DNA of 64,000 bases from Strongylocentrotus droebachiensis (taxonomy: Eukaryota > Echinodermata > Echinoidea > Camarodonta > Strongylocentrotidae), in NCBI GenBank assembly GCA_035222895.1, contig JAVYIG010001038.1:186001-250000 (forward strand), read 5' to 3'. This document shows positions 32,492-43,900 of this stretch, in pieces (within the stretch, counting starts at the first letter, position 1; each line of letters starts with the position of its first letter). Below the pieces are notes generated by a model. It saw only the letters and a program-made list of their open reading frames with translations. It was not told the DNA's origin and made no database searches. A program made the position numbers and the translations under genes.

Positions 32492-32796
32492 CAGACTATT
32501 TTTGTAATGTAACCAAATGTAATGCATAAGTCTTTGTGAAGTGCCTCAATACATATTAATTCATTCACCTGATAAGAATAATAGTATTTCAATAGTCAGA
32601 ATGCAAACTGCATATATTAAATGTTGCTAGGTAGGTCAAACCATAATGTTGGTCCTACCTGGCAACAACTAATGTATGCAGTTCCAATTCTGTCTATTGA
32701 AATACTATTATTCTTATCAGGTGAATGAAATATTTTGTATTGAGGCACTTCACAAAGACGTATGCATTACATTTGGTTACATTTCGAAACTGGTCT
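32492..32796. repeat. Foldback element of about 305 bp
   Basis: AATGTAACCAAATGTAATGCAT, CTTTGTGAAGTGCCTCAATAC and CACCTGATAAGAATAATAG on the left each have their reverse complement in mirrored order on the right. The loop is near 32,640-32,650. Confidence 0.85.
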
Positions 32797-33314
32797 ATTC
32801 TAAAGTTGTTCACCAAATCATACATGCAACACAACTCACAGGCAAGATGAGGCCAAATGGGGTCACAATGAATTATTATTTCGTGCTGCCAATTTTACTG
32901 TTTAGTGTGACATGCCAATCGGGTTACTCTTAATTATTCCTCGTTCAGATATGTCACAGCATATCGCGGCGTTTTTTCTTCATTTATTCTTCTAAATATA
33001 TATATATATATTGTATTTATATAACGAAGTAAAAAAGTAATGCGATTTAGATTGCTCAGTGAATACACCCAAGTAGTCATGTGTGGCCCGCAGTTGCAGT
33101 TCATTTACATGGCGGCTTTAATTCTTACGGTGCTTCATCGCCCCATATCTGAACAAGCCTTTAGGCTGGCTATACAAGTGAGGCAAAACAGAAGATTCAA
33201 TTCAATTCAATTTAGTTTATTTCACTTCTATTTAAAATCCAAAAATAGCAATGACATTTCAATATATTTTACATCGTCTGAGTCTGAATAAACAATGTGT
33301 GTGTGTGTGTATTG
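32797..33314. other. Intergenic, no gene recognised
   Basis: AT-rich with a TA run at 32,998-33,012 and a short GT run at 33,297-33,310. Confidence 0.45.
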
Positions 33315-33520
33315 GGTTTTTACAGACGTGTATCAATCAGATATGATTATTTACGTCTGGGGACCGACCTTTAAACGTCACCATCCGAAAGACGTGACTC
33401 AGTTTCGAACCTGCGTCCTCGGCTGAATCAGTTTGTAACTTCCACTTTTTAGCTGGATTACAGGCGCACGCCACAACGTCCTGTCTCCGACAAGAGGTGG
33501 CGCTACACCTCTTACATCCT
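33315..33520 (-). repeat. 7SL (SRP) RNA-like SINE or retropseudogene
   Basis: On the minus strand, 33,474-33,450 reads GTGGCGTGCGCCTGTAATCC then AGCTA, close to the 5' Alu domain of metazoan SRP RNA and containing its conserved UGUAA. Downstream come CTGATTCAGC, GGACGCAGGTTCGAAACTGA (33,418-33,399, also B-box-like) and a body that recurs at 20,272-20,345. A GT/AC run lies at its 3' end. Recurrence of the body at a second site argues for a SINE and against a functional SRP RNA gene. The 5' boundary is uncertain. Confidence 0.6.
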
Positions 33521-34625
33521 CCACTTTTGTTAAACCATGTTATTGAACAAAGTTGAATGAATTGACTTTTGCAAATACAATCATTTTCAACTTTTCAGTT
33601 TTCATCAAACCTACCATTATCCTTTGCATTAATGTTTGGGTGAAATTCCTGAAATGTCACACAGCATTTATATTTAAACTTGTATACGTGTTTAACTGAA
33701 AATGCTAACTCCCCCAAAACACTTTATTCTACCAAGTCCATATAACTAACAAGAAACACATTTCTGAGTTATGAAATAGAACAAATATTAGTCATTCGAA
33801 TCTGTTATTAAAGCATTACGTCAAATGTTATAGTCTCTAACTCAATCAAACCATTTCGATAATTCATTTCCTTTCTCCTCTCTGATTTCGTTAATTAAAA
33901 CAAAAAAGTATAAGTAATACTAATGATTAAATGTAGTCCTACTAATTGAGTTTATGAAATACAAACAGTTGTAAAACATTTCTGAATTCATATTATATTA
34001 AATACATGAATGAAACTACATCAAACTACTACGGTAACAATACTTTCAACATAACCAAATATCAACTACTACCGTATTTCCAGCATAGTGAAATGTTTTT
34101 AGTCGAGTGCAGTGCTTTCAGTATAATGGCTAATATATACAATGCAATAATGTTCAGCTGTTGCATACACATTTAGACACATTGATAACAAATACTTAAG
34201 TCCTTTGCTTTATGATTGGACACATAATGTTATTTTAGTAAGACATGTCAATCAATAAAATAACCACAATAATGATAACTGTTTTGATAAATTAGTCACA
34301 AAGTCATATCAGCAACGTCTCATGACAAACACGTGAGGACGCTAGACTAAATACTCTTTCAAACTACGGTTACTTTTTCCCAAATTTTGATTTGAAAATC
34401 TCATTTATTTCATCTTCTTTAAGACAGTAAATTAATTCCATTTTATTTATCTCGCTTCCATATACTCATAGCAATAACATTTTACATCATTTAGTCACTC
34501 TTGAACTGTTTCGCTAACATTCTGCAAAGTTAGCTCCCCCCTATAAAGCACTTTACCAGTTATAACATACCAAATCGCTTACAGTATTAATATTTACCCG
34601 GTTATTGGATTCAATTACTATTCCG
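33521..34625. other. Intergenic, no feature recognised
   Basis: Plain AT-rich sequence of about 1.1 kb. I found no exon, repeat pair or microsatellite of note. Confidence 0.45.
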
Positions 34626-34629
34626 CATA

Positions 34630-34840
34630 TTAAGGAGCACATTCTACACTCCCTGGGTAGCAATCCAACTGGTCGCCATTTGACATTCGTTTATTCTTCC
34701 GGCTACCCATTTAACGCCTAGGTGGAGAGAAACAATGTAGATAAAATGTCTTCCTCAAGGACATAACTGCCGTGTCGGACTCTAACCAACGACCTTTCCA
34801 TTCCCAGTCAAGAGATTAAACCACTCGACTACGATACCTT
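34630..34840 (-). repeat. tRNA-derived SINE, decayed
   Basis: The minus strand shows a tRNA-like head (GTATCGTAGTCGAGTGGTTTA, then GGTTAGAGTCC) and the body TATGTCCTTGAGGAAGACAT with CTCTCCACCTAGG. It is the same family as 51,105-51,412 but more diverged. Confidence 0.65.
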
Positions 34841-35394
34841 TTCCAAACAAAAGTTATATTTACTTTAGATTTCAGATAAGGAAAGATTGAATCAATCTAC
34901 AAGAAAATCATGAAAGTCAAAAAGTAAAACTTTTGATACTCAATACAAAACCTTTAACACCGCAATATCCAATTGCCTTCGTCACCAACGTGACCTAAAT
35001 TGACCTTTTTGACGTAATTACCAAACAAACTATACCGTTGGTCAGAATCTAATACAAAATATAATCTCAAACACTTGGCAGAGAATGGCTGTATCGTATC
35101 CTTTGTTATCCATCATCATTATGATATTGAGTAATTGTAAATCGCATTTGAAAATGTATACAGAAAATGTACTATTATAAGTAGTATAGTAGTAGTAGTA
35201 TATAGTAATATTTACATGAGACACAGATGTATATCGCATTGTAAAATTCAAATTCAAATTCAAATTCTAGTGGCTGTAGATGTCTACCGAAACACCACAT
35301 AGTTATATCAATCAAACACATTTTCTTAATGCTCCAAATGTACTCCTCGTTGACCTTCGAATTTACCACTTTCAGTGAGTATCTACATTCTGGT
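34841..35394. other. Intergenic, no gene recognised
   Basis: AT-rich with short AGT and AAATTC repeats near 35,175-35,270. Confidence 0.4.
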
Positions 35395-35856
35395 TTAAAG
35401 GGGGAAGTCCACCCAGATAATAAGTCACAAAAATGGTAGGAACAGGTCAGTGATAGTCCGATCACAAATAAAATTATGAGTTCTTTAAGTTGCGCACAAT
35501 CAACAGGAATTGGCCCTTTACATTACATTTCATAAACTTTAATTTTCTTTGATCTTGATGACGGAATAGATTTGTTTCCCATACTGGGGTTAAATAGAAA
35601 CATATCTGCAATAACCATTACATATGTATCATTGAAATGTTCTCGAGGTAAAAAAAAAAAAAAAAAAAAAAATACAGAGCAAATGGAAGGGGGTGTCGCA
35701 AGAAACGTCACAGAGTTGCCAATTTGTGTTTGATTGATTGCAACTTCAACAATTCGTAAACTTTATTATTTTTAATCGAAATTTGATCAAAATGATCTGC
35801 TCTTCTTATTTTCCTGCTTCTATTAAAACCAAGTCAGGGTGGACTTTCCCTTTATT
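35395..35856. mobile_element. MITE with AAAGGGGGAAGTCCACCC ends
   Basis: AAAGGGGGAAGTCCACCC at the left end pairs with GGGTGGACTTTCCCTTT at the right end. It includes an A-run of about 20 near 35,650. A similar terminus occurs at 52,938-52,952. Confidence 0.7.
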
Positions 35857-36628
35857 AGTAGCACGGTTGTATACTGCATTCCTTGGCCTCAGAGTCACAT
35901 ACTGGCTGCCTGTCGTAGCAGCACGTTCCATGTGCTCCCGAATCGAATGGAAATCCAACGTGCTTCTGTACATTACATCACACAATGGCTATCAAATAAA
36001 TTGAACTCCTTTTGTTTGTTTGTTTGTTTGTTTTATTTATTCACCATGTAAAATAAATGTACCATCACCCCTTCCTGACTCCCATGAACACACCACTGAG
36101 TCTACCAGGGAAAGTTACAATGCTACAATAAAACCTGCAATCCCTGTTCACTCATGCATACAAGTTTGGTTTAATAAACCAAACCATGAAATTCACTCAG
36201 CAAATCATGAATGTATCATATCACCCTCAATTGTGTAAGCTCCAAAGGATTTACCTCTCACAAATTGGAATGCTAATTCCCGCGCAACCTAATTTTCATA
36301 CCCTTTACAAAAGTGAGCAGTGCTCACCCAAGCATGAATTATTGTCAGACTTTTTGGTGTCATATGACAGTTGAGTTTATGAGCTTTCCATACATATAAA
36401 ACTTCTCCCCCAGAATCATTTTTTTTTTTTTATTCGGCAGCGATTTCAAAAGTGTATAGTTTATTTTGAGACGCATGGTATAGCACAATAAATATTTCAA
36501 TAAATTAACCGACAAATTAATTCATGTATAAATAGCTAAATAGATAAATAAATAGATAAGTAAACAAATAAATGAAAAGAAAAGATTAAATGCAACAATA
36601 AATCAACTTAATGATAGCATGTTATGGT
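35857..36628. other. Gene 1 3' flank
   Basis: Downstream of the gene 1 stop codon. It includes TTTG repeats near 36,010-36,035 and a plausible minus-strand polyadenylation signal at 36,460-36,465. No other gene recognised. Confidence 0.45.
36460..36465 (-). promoter_or_regulatory. Candidate poly(A) signal for gene 1
   Basis: AATAAA on the minus strand about 165 nt after the gene 1 stop codon, the first such hexamer found on that strand. In AT-rich DNA the match could be chance. Confidence 0.35.
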
Positions 36629-36772
36629 TCAAGCGTTGATACCAAGTACTTCGAATCTCATAGCCGCCCATCCAAGTAATGTTACAGGATGAAACGTGAC
36701 GTACCGTGCGGTTACTGGCTGAGGAAAGAGGATTGTCACATATGTGGCATCATCAAAATTTCCTGCATATGT
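36629..36772 (-). CDS. Gene 1 exon 10: end of FA58C-2 and stop
   Basis: Acceptor TTTTCAG, phase 0. TYAGNFDDATYVTILFPQPV, then ARYVTFHPVTLLGWAAMRFEVLG and INA before TGA at 36,631-36,629. This is the C-terminal third of a discoidin domain. An alternative donor GTATCA after VL-G would give phase 1, but no following exon is visible, so the stop is preferred. Confidence 0.75.
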   Translation of the reverse strand, partial: TYAGNFDDATYVTILFPQPVTARYVTFHPVTLLGWAAMRFEVLGINA

Positions 36773-37889
36773 CTGAAAAAGATCGAAATTACTAAAAAAT
36801 GTTTGTTTCTATTAATGATTATAATAATTATAATAATAAATAATTTGTGTATTAACCAAGAAAAGCCTCATCAGTATCACTGCTGCTTTTCCCAAGAGGC
36901 CTGCAATTTATGTAACTCCCGGAAACTTCGAAGTACCAATTTACACCTTAGTGGAGAATGGCAAATGTTGATTTTATGTCTTGCCTTGAATCCCATGGTA
37001 TATCTCTTCAATGAGAAGCCCAGTCTTGCACAGAGACTCCATCGCCAAGGAACATAAATAATTGATTTTGATGGAACTTTTTGTATTTTTAAAATACTTT
37101 TTTTTAATCCTTTAATTTTGCATTCTAGGAAATTCATCCTTTTGGATGTGTAAATTTATATAGATATGGAGAAATAATTGTATGGAAGAACAATAAAGAA
37201 ATTTAACAAATACATAAGTATATAAGTAATACAAAGACCATGAATAAAAAGTAAGATGAAATAAGCATTTTGTGGAAGCGCAAAAATGAAACTCACTTTT
37301 CGTACCCCACACTGCTCTTCCAGAGCAAAGGTCCAATATGTATTGTCCCTTGAGTAGGAGATTTGGAATGACGTAACCCTTTGGTTCAATGCCGGATGTC
37401 CCTGTGTGATAACGCCAGTTACCAAAGTATCCTCGCCGAGATCGACCTTTGTGTGATTTTAATGATGAAAAAAAAAGAAAATATATTAATATATCCAATG
37501 TCAGATTATCTTGCATCTGTTAACAATGCTAAGGTCAAGTAATATATATGTACAATTGAACACAGATTGCCTCAATATGAGCAAAACGGGTCAGATTTGA
37601 ATGATACCGATAGCGAAATTTTCGATAAGGTACGCCCTTTAATGTTGTTGTATTTAGGGTGCCAGCCCTTCAACTTTTTTATTTTTATGACCCGTATTTT
37701 TTTCTATTAATGCCTCTATTTGGTACATAGGTATTTGTACATATAGACCTATATATATTATGTTATAGCATGTATCCTTGTACCTTATAATATAATCATC
37801 TGAGTTGTCAGGATTTCTGTCAGGTGTTTAGTGTCTACAGACTTGACATGTTCCAGGTGATAATATCTGAACGCATCTCTCCCCCTCTC

Positions 37890-37937
<48 letters not shown>

Positions 37938-40900
37938 ACCTATCTCTCTCTCTACCTATATATATATATATCTCTCTCTCTCTCTACCTATCTCTCTCTC
38001 TCTCTCTACCTATCTCTCTCTTCTCTCTCTCTCTACCTATCTCTCTCTCTCCCTCTCTCTCTACCTATCTCTCTCTACCTATCTCTCTCTCTCTCTATAC
38101 CTATCTCTCTCTCGCTCTACCTATCTCTCTCTTAGAAATTGAAGAACACTGATTCGTCAATATGCGTCATTATTAGCCAAATATTGAATTCATTAACATA
38201 CATAAATAAATCAAGCGGAGATGACTCCACTCAATAATGTAATGCGCATGCTCGAACGTGATCTGTGTTTTGTCCTCGTTCTGGTTGCGTGAAGAGTATA
38301 TATACGAATATAGGAAGCATCGAACGAAAAAAGAATAATTCTTGACCTTCGGGCGCGTTGAAGGCGTGTTCAATTGTCTAATCAAACATGGAAGAGCTTT
38401 ATTTATACACATGAAATATATCATATTACAGTATGTTATTCTTTATTTTATTCATACTTCTAATCAGTTAGCCAATAGAAAGCCAGGTAAACCCTCTTGC
38501 AGGTTCTTCTTCTGGTAATCCCCAAAACTATGCAGTCTAACACGAAGAAAGGTTGATTTTTTTTGTCATGCATAGCTGTATCCAAATTATTTCTTTATAT
38601 GCATGGGTGCGTACACTTTAATTCAAATCATATCAACGCGCATTTAGACGTGCTAGAGCAAATTACCTTTAGCCACTTGTTGTTGTCGTAATTGGCGGCG
38701 ACCCATGCACCGGCGGATACCCATCCACCGGACCCCCTTGGAACGGAAACTGCATTCAGCCTTCCTCTGTAAGCTTCATGACCGGAATTCGCGATCGACG
38801 ACGAGGTCAGACTCGAGTCTGGTATCCGACCATCTTCCACGCCAAGCCCCTCACCGAGGACAGAAGGAGTGCAACCAAGTTTCGCATTGAGGTTCAGCGA
38901 CGCTGCAAAAAAAAATAGGGGGGGGGGAAGCAGACACATAACTGACCTTGTTACTAAATTTCTTATATTTCCTACTAATTTAGAAGGCAAGGTTGTCCTT
39001 TCAATATATCTTTCCCTAAATGTAATCCGGAAACCTATCCTGTCAACAAGCCATATGACGTATTAATAAATAAAGAAACGAGCAAGGAATACAATACAAA
39101 ACAAAACAACAAATCGAGAAGAAAAAAGGGAAGGGAAAAAATTAGTTAATCTACAATTATCATGATTATGAAAATACAAGATGGTTGATTTTTCACGTGT
39201 TAATAAAGCACCTGCCATGGGTCCACATGAGTTATTTTTAGCAATATGTTCCTGTATTGCTTGATCCTGAGTGTGAGATGATTATTTAATCACGTATGGT
39301 CGGCCCAAACGAGAATTCCCAATTGAGGGAAAAGATAATCATTATTGAACTTTTGGCAATTGCCGATGAAATTGAATTAATCTTTGAATACGGAATTGTG
39401 AGTCGATTGTAAAAGGTTGGCCCTGTACGAAAAAGATATTATGCTCTGGGGTTTTATAATGATCTAAATATTAAAAAGTTACACACAGAGGATAAATGGG
39501 ACTGCACGAAAATGGTTCGTCTAGAATTTGTCAAGTTTTTACCATTTCTTGTAGAATGATGAGAGCATTTTAAGAGCAATGCAGTTCAGGGAACAATTCT
39601 ACTATAATATTTGTCACCACTGACATACACTGTCGCTCATAACGGTGGAATATTTTTTTTTTATCCCAATTTATAGAATTATTTTAAAAATAATAAAAAA
39701 ATACTAGATCTAGATAATAGTATACATTCTCAGTTTTTATTGAATAATAATTTGCCAATGTGTGTTTTGCGTGACTGCTAAAGCATGTATATGCTACTAT
39801 GTTTATCAACTAGGGGACCTATGCCCTTAAGTCATAAATGACAGTAATGAGGATTAATGCCCCACAAAAGGGCACTAATATAGCACATGGACACGGTGTT
39901 GATCCTGGGGCCTCACAGTTACGAGGCCATTGCTTTGTCACTGAACCATGACTGTACGCAGCGGGGGCTAGGGTAGGGGGCAGTTTCCATAAATAAAAAA
40001 AAATTAAAAAATGCAATAAATTTTCAATAATTTATTGCATTCTACCCCGGTCCCCAAATTAAAAAAATCTTCTGTGTGCCCATGCCTTGAGCCATAATGC
40101 ATGACCTTCCAGAGGATTTTGTTATGTTGGGGACCGGGGTAAAATGCAATAAATTATTGAAAATTTATTGCATTTTCTTTTTTTTTTAAATTTATGGAAA
40201 CTGCCCCCTACCCTAGCCCCCGCTGCGTACAGTCATGGTTCAGTGACAAAGCAATGGCCTCGTAACTGTTAGGCCCCAGGATCAACACCGTGTCGATGTG
40301 CTATATTAGTGCCCTTTTGTGGGGCATTAATCCTCATTACTGTAATTTATGATTTAAGGGCATAGGTCCCCTAGTTAATAAGCATTGTAGCATATACATG
40401 CTTTAGCAGTCACGCAAAACACACATTGGCAAATAATTATTCAATACAATCTATGAATGTATACTATTTTCTAGATCTATTATTTTTACATTATTTTTAA
40501 AATTATTCCATAAATTGGGATAAAAAAAAATATTCCACCTTTATGAGCGACAGTGTACAAAGAGAGGGAAAGCTCACAATGATATTTTCTTTTATTTCAG
40601 CATCTACTATATAGAAACCTTCTCTGTCAGTAATATTCCTACTCTCCACCTACCTATGGCATCAATTAGAGGTCACTTTTATCATTTTTTTACCAGAAGT
40701 AAACGTTCTCTTTCATTATCAGTCCTACTCTGCACTTACCTATGCCATCAGTTAGAGGTCCGTACCCATACAGTTCCATCCTCAAAGAAAGGTAACCGTG
40801 ATTGGTCTTTGGATGGATCCGAAAAGAGCGTCCAACCATCGGCCTAGCAAGCGTGTGAGTCACATGGCTATCACGGTCATAATTTCCCGGAAATATCTAT

Positions 40901-43900
40901 ACAAAAACATATCTGCATTACTTGATCAACTAAGATGTAATTTTCGCAAGTTGTGATTCTTGTTTCTAATAATTCATTTTGAAAAATCATTATTGGTTTG
41001 TTAGGTAAACAAAGGCCTATATCATGTAAAACGAAAAAAGGAAGTTCCTTTTCCCTCTTTCCTGTTCCCCAGTTTTAGAACTAAAACTAAGATACAGCAC
41101 TATGTAAACTTATTGTTCCATTTTTCTCTCCAGGAGAGCTGCGGCTTATATAATTGTGTGCATGATGTTGATAATGGAATATGGAGTTGTTTTTTTTAAT
41201 AATTTTTTTAAATCCCTCTATGTTACACTATAAAACTTTTTTTTTCTTTGGTTGTATTGTCTTTATTTTATTAAAACAAAAACAAAAAACAATAATAGAA
41301 ATAACAGTGGGACCTCGTTATATCAAAACACTGGTTTATAAACTTTTAATTCAGCAAGACAATCCAAACGGTTGTATTCCTTAATAATATATACCGTTTT
41401 TTGTTTGTTTTATTTATTATCTTTTTTTTCATCCCTGGCACGAAGAAGTTGTATTACAGCAATCAATTTTACATAGTCCCATGGAGTTCTTACGATGTTA
41501 CGCTGTATATTTCTTAATATAAAGACCATTGATTAAGTGTTTTTTGTAATTTAAACGAGGAAACCGCAGTTTTGCATTTACCTCAACTAATCCAGAGTAA
41601 ACGTTCAAATAATCAGTCCAAGCCATGTTGTCAAAACTGGATGAAAAGGTGTATGACGTCACCCACTCATCGTAGTAATTTTCACCCTGACTCGTTATGG
41701 CCGTTACGATATAACTGGACTCAAATTGGAACTGCATCCAAGGGGATGGGTCGGAAAAGTGTGGGGACCAGGCTGTCCAAGAGTTCAGGCGGCCAAAACG
41801 GCTGCAGTAGAACGCCGAGTAGCAGGATGATTCAGAAAAAGCCGAATCGGGAAGGGCACCACTTTCAAGGCCGAGTGGTTGACCAGATATATTACACGGA
41901 TTCACTGTTGGAAATAAGGTCAAGAAATAATACAAGCATATTACAGGGTAAAACGACAGAGGCCTAAAAGTGCAGATGGAACACGAGAGTACAAATTATA
42001 TTTCACACCATAGCATAAAGGCGGTGTCACACAGAAAAACCCGACCCATCTTGAATAAACCAGATTTTAGAAATCAATTTTTTTCATTTACGTCGGTGAC
42101 AGACTGGTGACAGACGGGCTACGAATAATCCGGATAACTAAAATCCGGATTTTTGATGGGCCATTGCATGTGCCGTTTAGGTAGATAAGCATTGTGACAT
42201 CACACGTTCAATCATTAAATGCGCGCTTATATAATTATGCGCAGGTTATAATAGCGCGTTAAAAAACCTTGTGCCAGCCAATCACATTAAACTTACACTG
42301 ACCTTTAAAGGGATTATTTCAACATTGGTGTCAGACAGAAAAATCCCTTTAAAAAACCCTTGAAAAATCCCTTCCAGAGACAATTATCTTGCTTCGTAGG
42401 AGGATTTTTGAAGGGAATTTTGAAGGGATTTTTGAAGGGATAATTGGTGACAGACAGCCAATTAAGAGGATAACTAAAATCCAGATAACTAAAATCCGGA
42501 TTTTGGCTTCTGTGTGACACCGCCTTAAAAGTCGTAAAACCGTATACGCGGTGTTGCAAAAATGCAACGAGATGATATCTTAAAAAGCATTTTACCGTCC
42601 TCGAAGAAATATCTTATGTGAGGATTTTGCAATATCCCCTAGCCTCTCTTTAAATTGTATAAGGATATACAATCTGAGTTAATACTATAATTATAATTTT
42701 TTCAATTGTTTACAAAGAAATCACATTAGATAGCATCAGTGCCCATTAATATCAAGCGTACACATTGCGCATTTGTAATTTGCGACAAATATTTCCATTA
42801 AAAAAAATGTTATGAACCTGTATTTAAACATCTTTTAAGAACAAGACGCAAAAGAAACTATTTCAAGAAGATTTTGAAGTAAAGTATGAGTTACGTACTT
42901 GCTCTATATTCATTTATATTTCAATCATTAAGACAAGCAATATACTGTAGGAAACACAAGGCATTGTTTTAAAGGAAAAATAAAACTTGATTTCGTATTC
43001 AACTCTTATATTTAATTTAGGTTATAAAGCAAACACGGAAGACATTACGTTACATTGATATGTGTGTAAATGATAATTAGTTTCAATTCTTATCCCCTTT
43101 GTAACAATAATTGATGTTAATTTGAGAGCTTGCAACGAAACATTCAGGCGCCAGTTGTGCGCTAATTGTGCGATGATGCTATTCAATGCACTTTCCTCGT
43201 AACAATGACTTCCGATGTTAAATACATTCGTTGTCAGTGTAATATTTTACACATGAGCTTAAAGCTATGGTCACAACCCCCAAAACAAATTAACGGTCCG
43301 GGCACAGGCCTAATCGAGCGTTCACCGTCGAGCGATTATGGTCAAAAATCGAATCCGCTAGGTCACAGGCTGCCGAGCGGTCGCCACCAAGTCGCTGCCC
43401 GGTCGCTGCTGAGAGATCAAAATCAGTCGGCGTCCGGGCAGCGCCAGCTCGATTTACCGCGGCGTCTGCCCGATCATGGCTGGGTATAAGGCGCTGCTCA
43501 ACGCACTCCACAAGCTAGAATTCTATTCGAATTTTGTTTCACTGAAGAAATGGCCAAAACACGCAAGAAAACCAAGGAGCAAGTGGGGGAAAAGGAGCCT
43601 GCCGCAGGTACGCCTATGAGACACCCGCAGATGCCCCGCCGATCACCGCCCGGCCGTCGGGCGATTTCTTTAAAATCATCCGGTGGCCGGTGGGAGACCG
43701 CCCGGGAATCGATGGGTCATCAGTCGGTCACTGCCGGGACGTCCCGCGGAGAAGCTCTCCGATTTCATCCAGTTTTGACCTAAAATCGACCGGTGACCGA
43801 CGGGGAATCGACAGGGCACCGCCCAGGCATCGCAGAAATCGTTGGGCAGTGCCTAAATTCCTGCAGTGACCGAGCAGGCTATAAATCTGGCGATCGCTAC

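Noticed and set aside
33399..33474. Functional SRP RNA gene
   Set aside because: Only part of the Alu domain matches, and the body recurs elsewhere as a repeat.
37824..38135. Leu/Ser/Tyr-rich open frame
   Set aside because: It is a translation of the CT/TACCTAT microsatellite.
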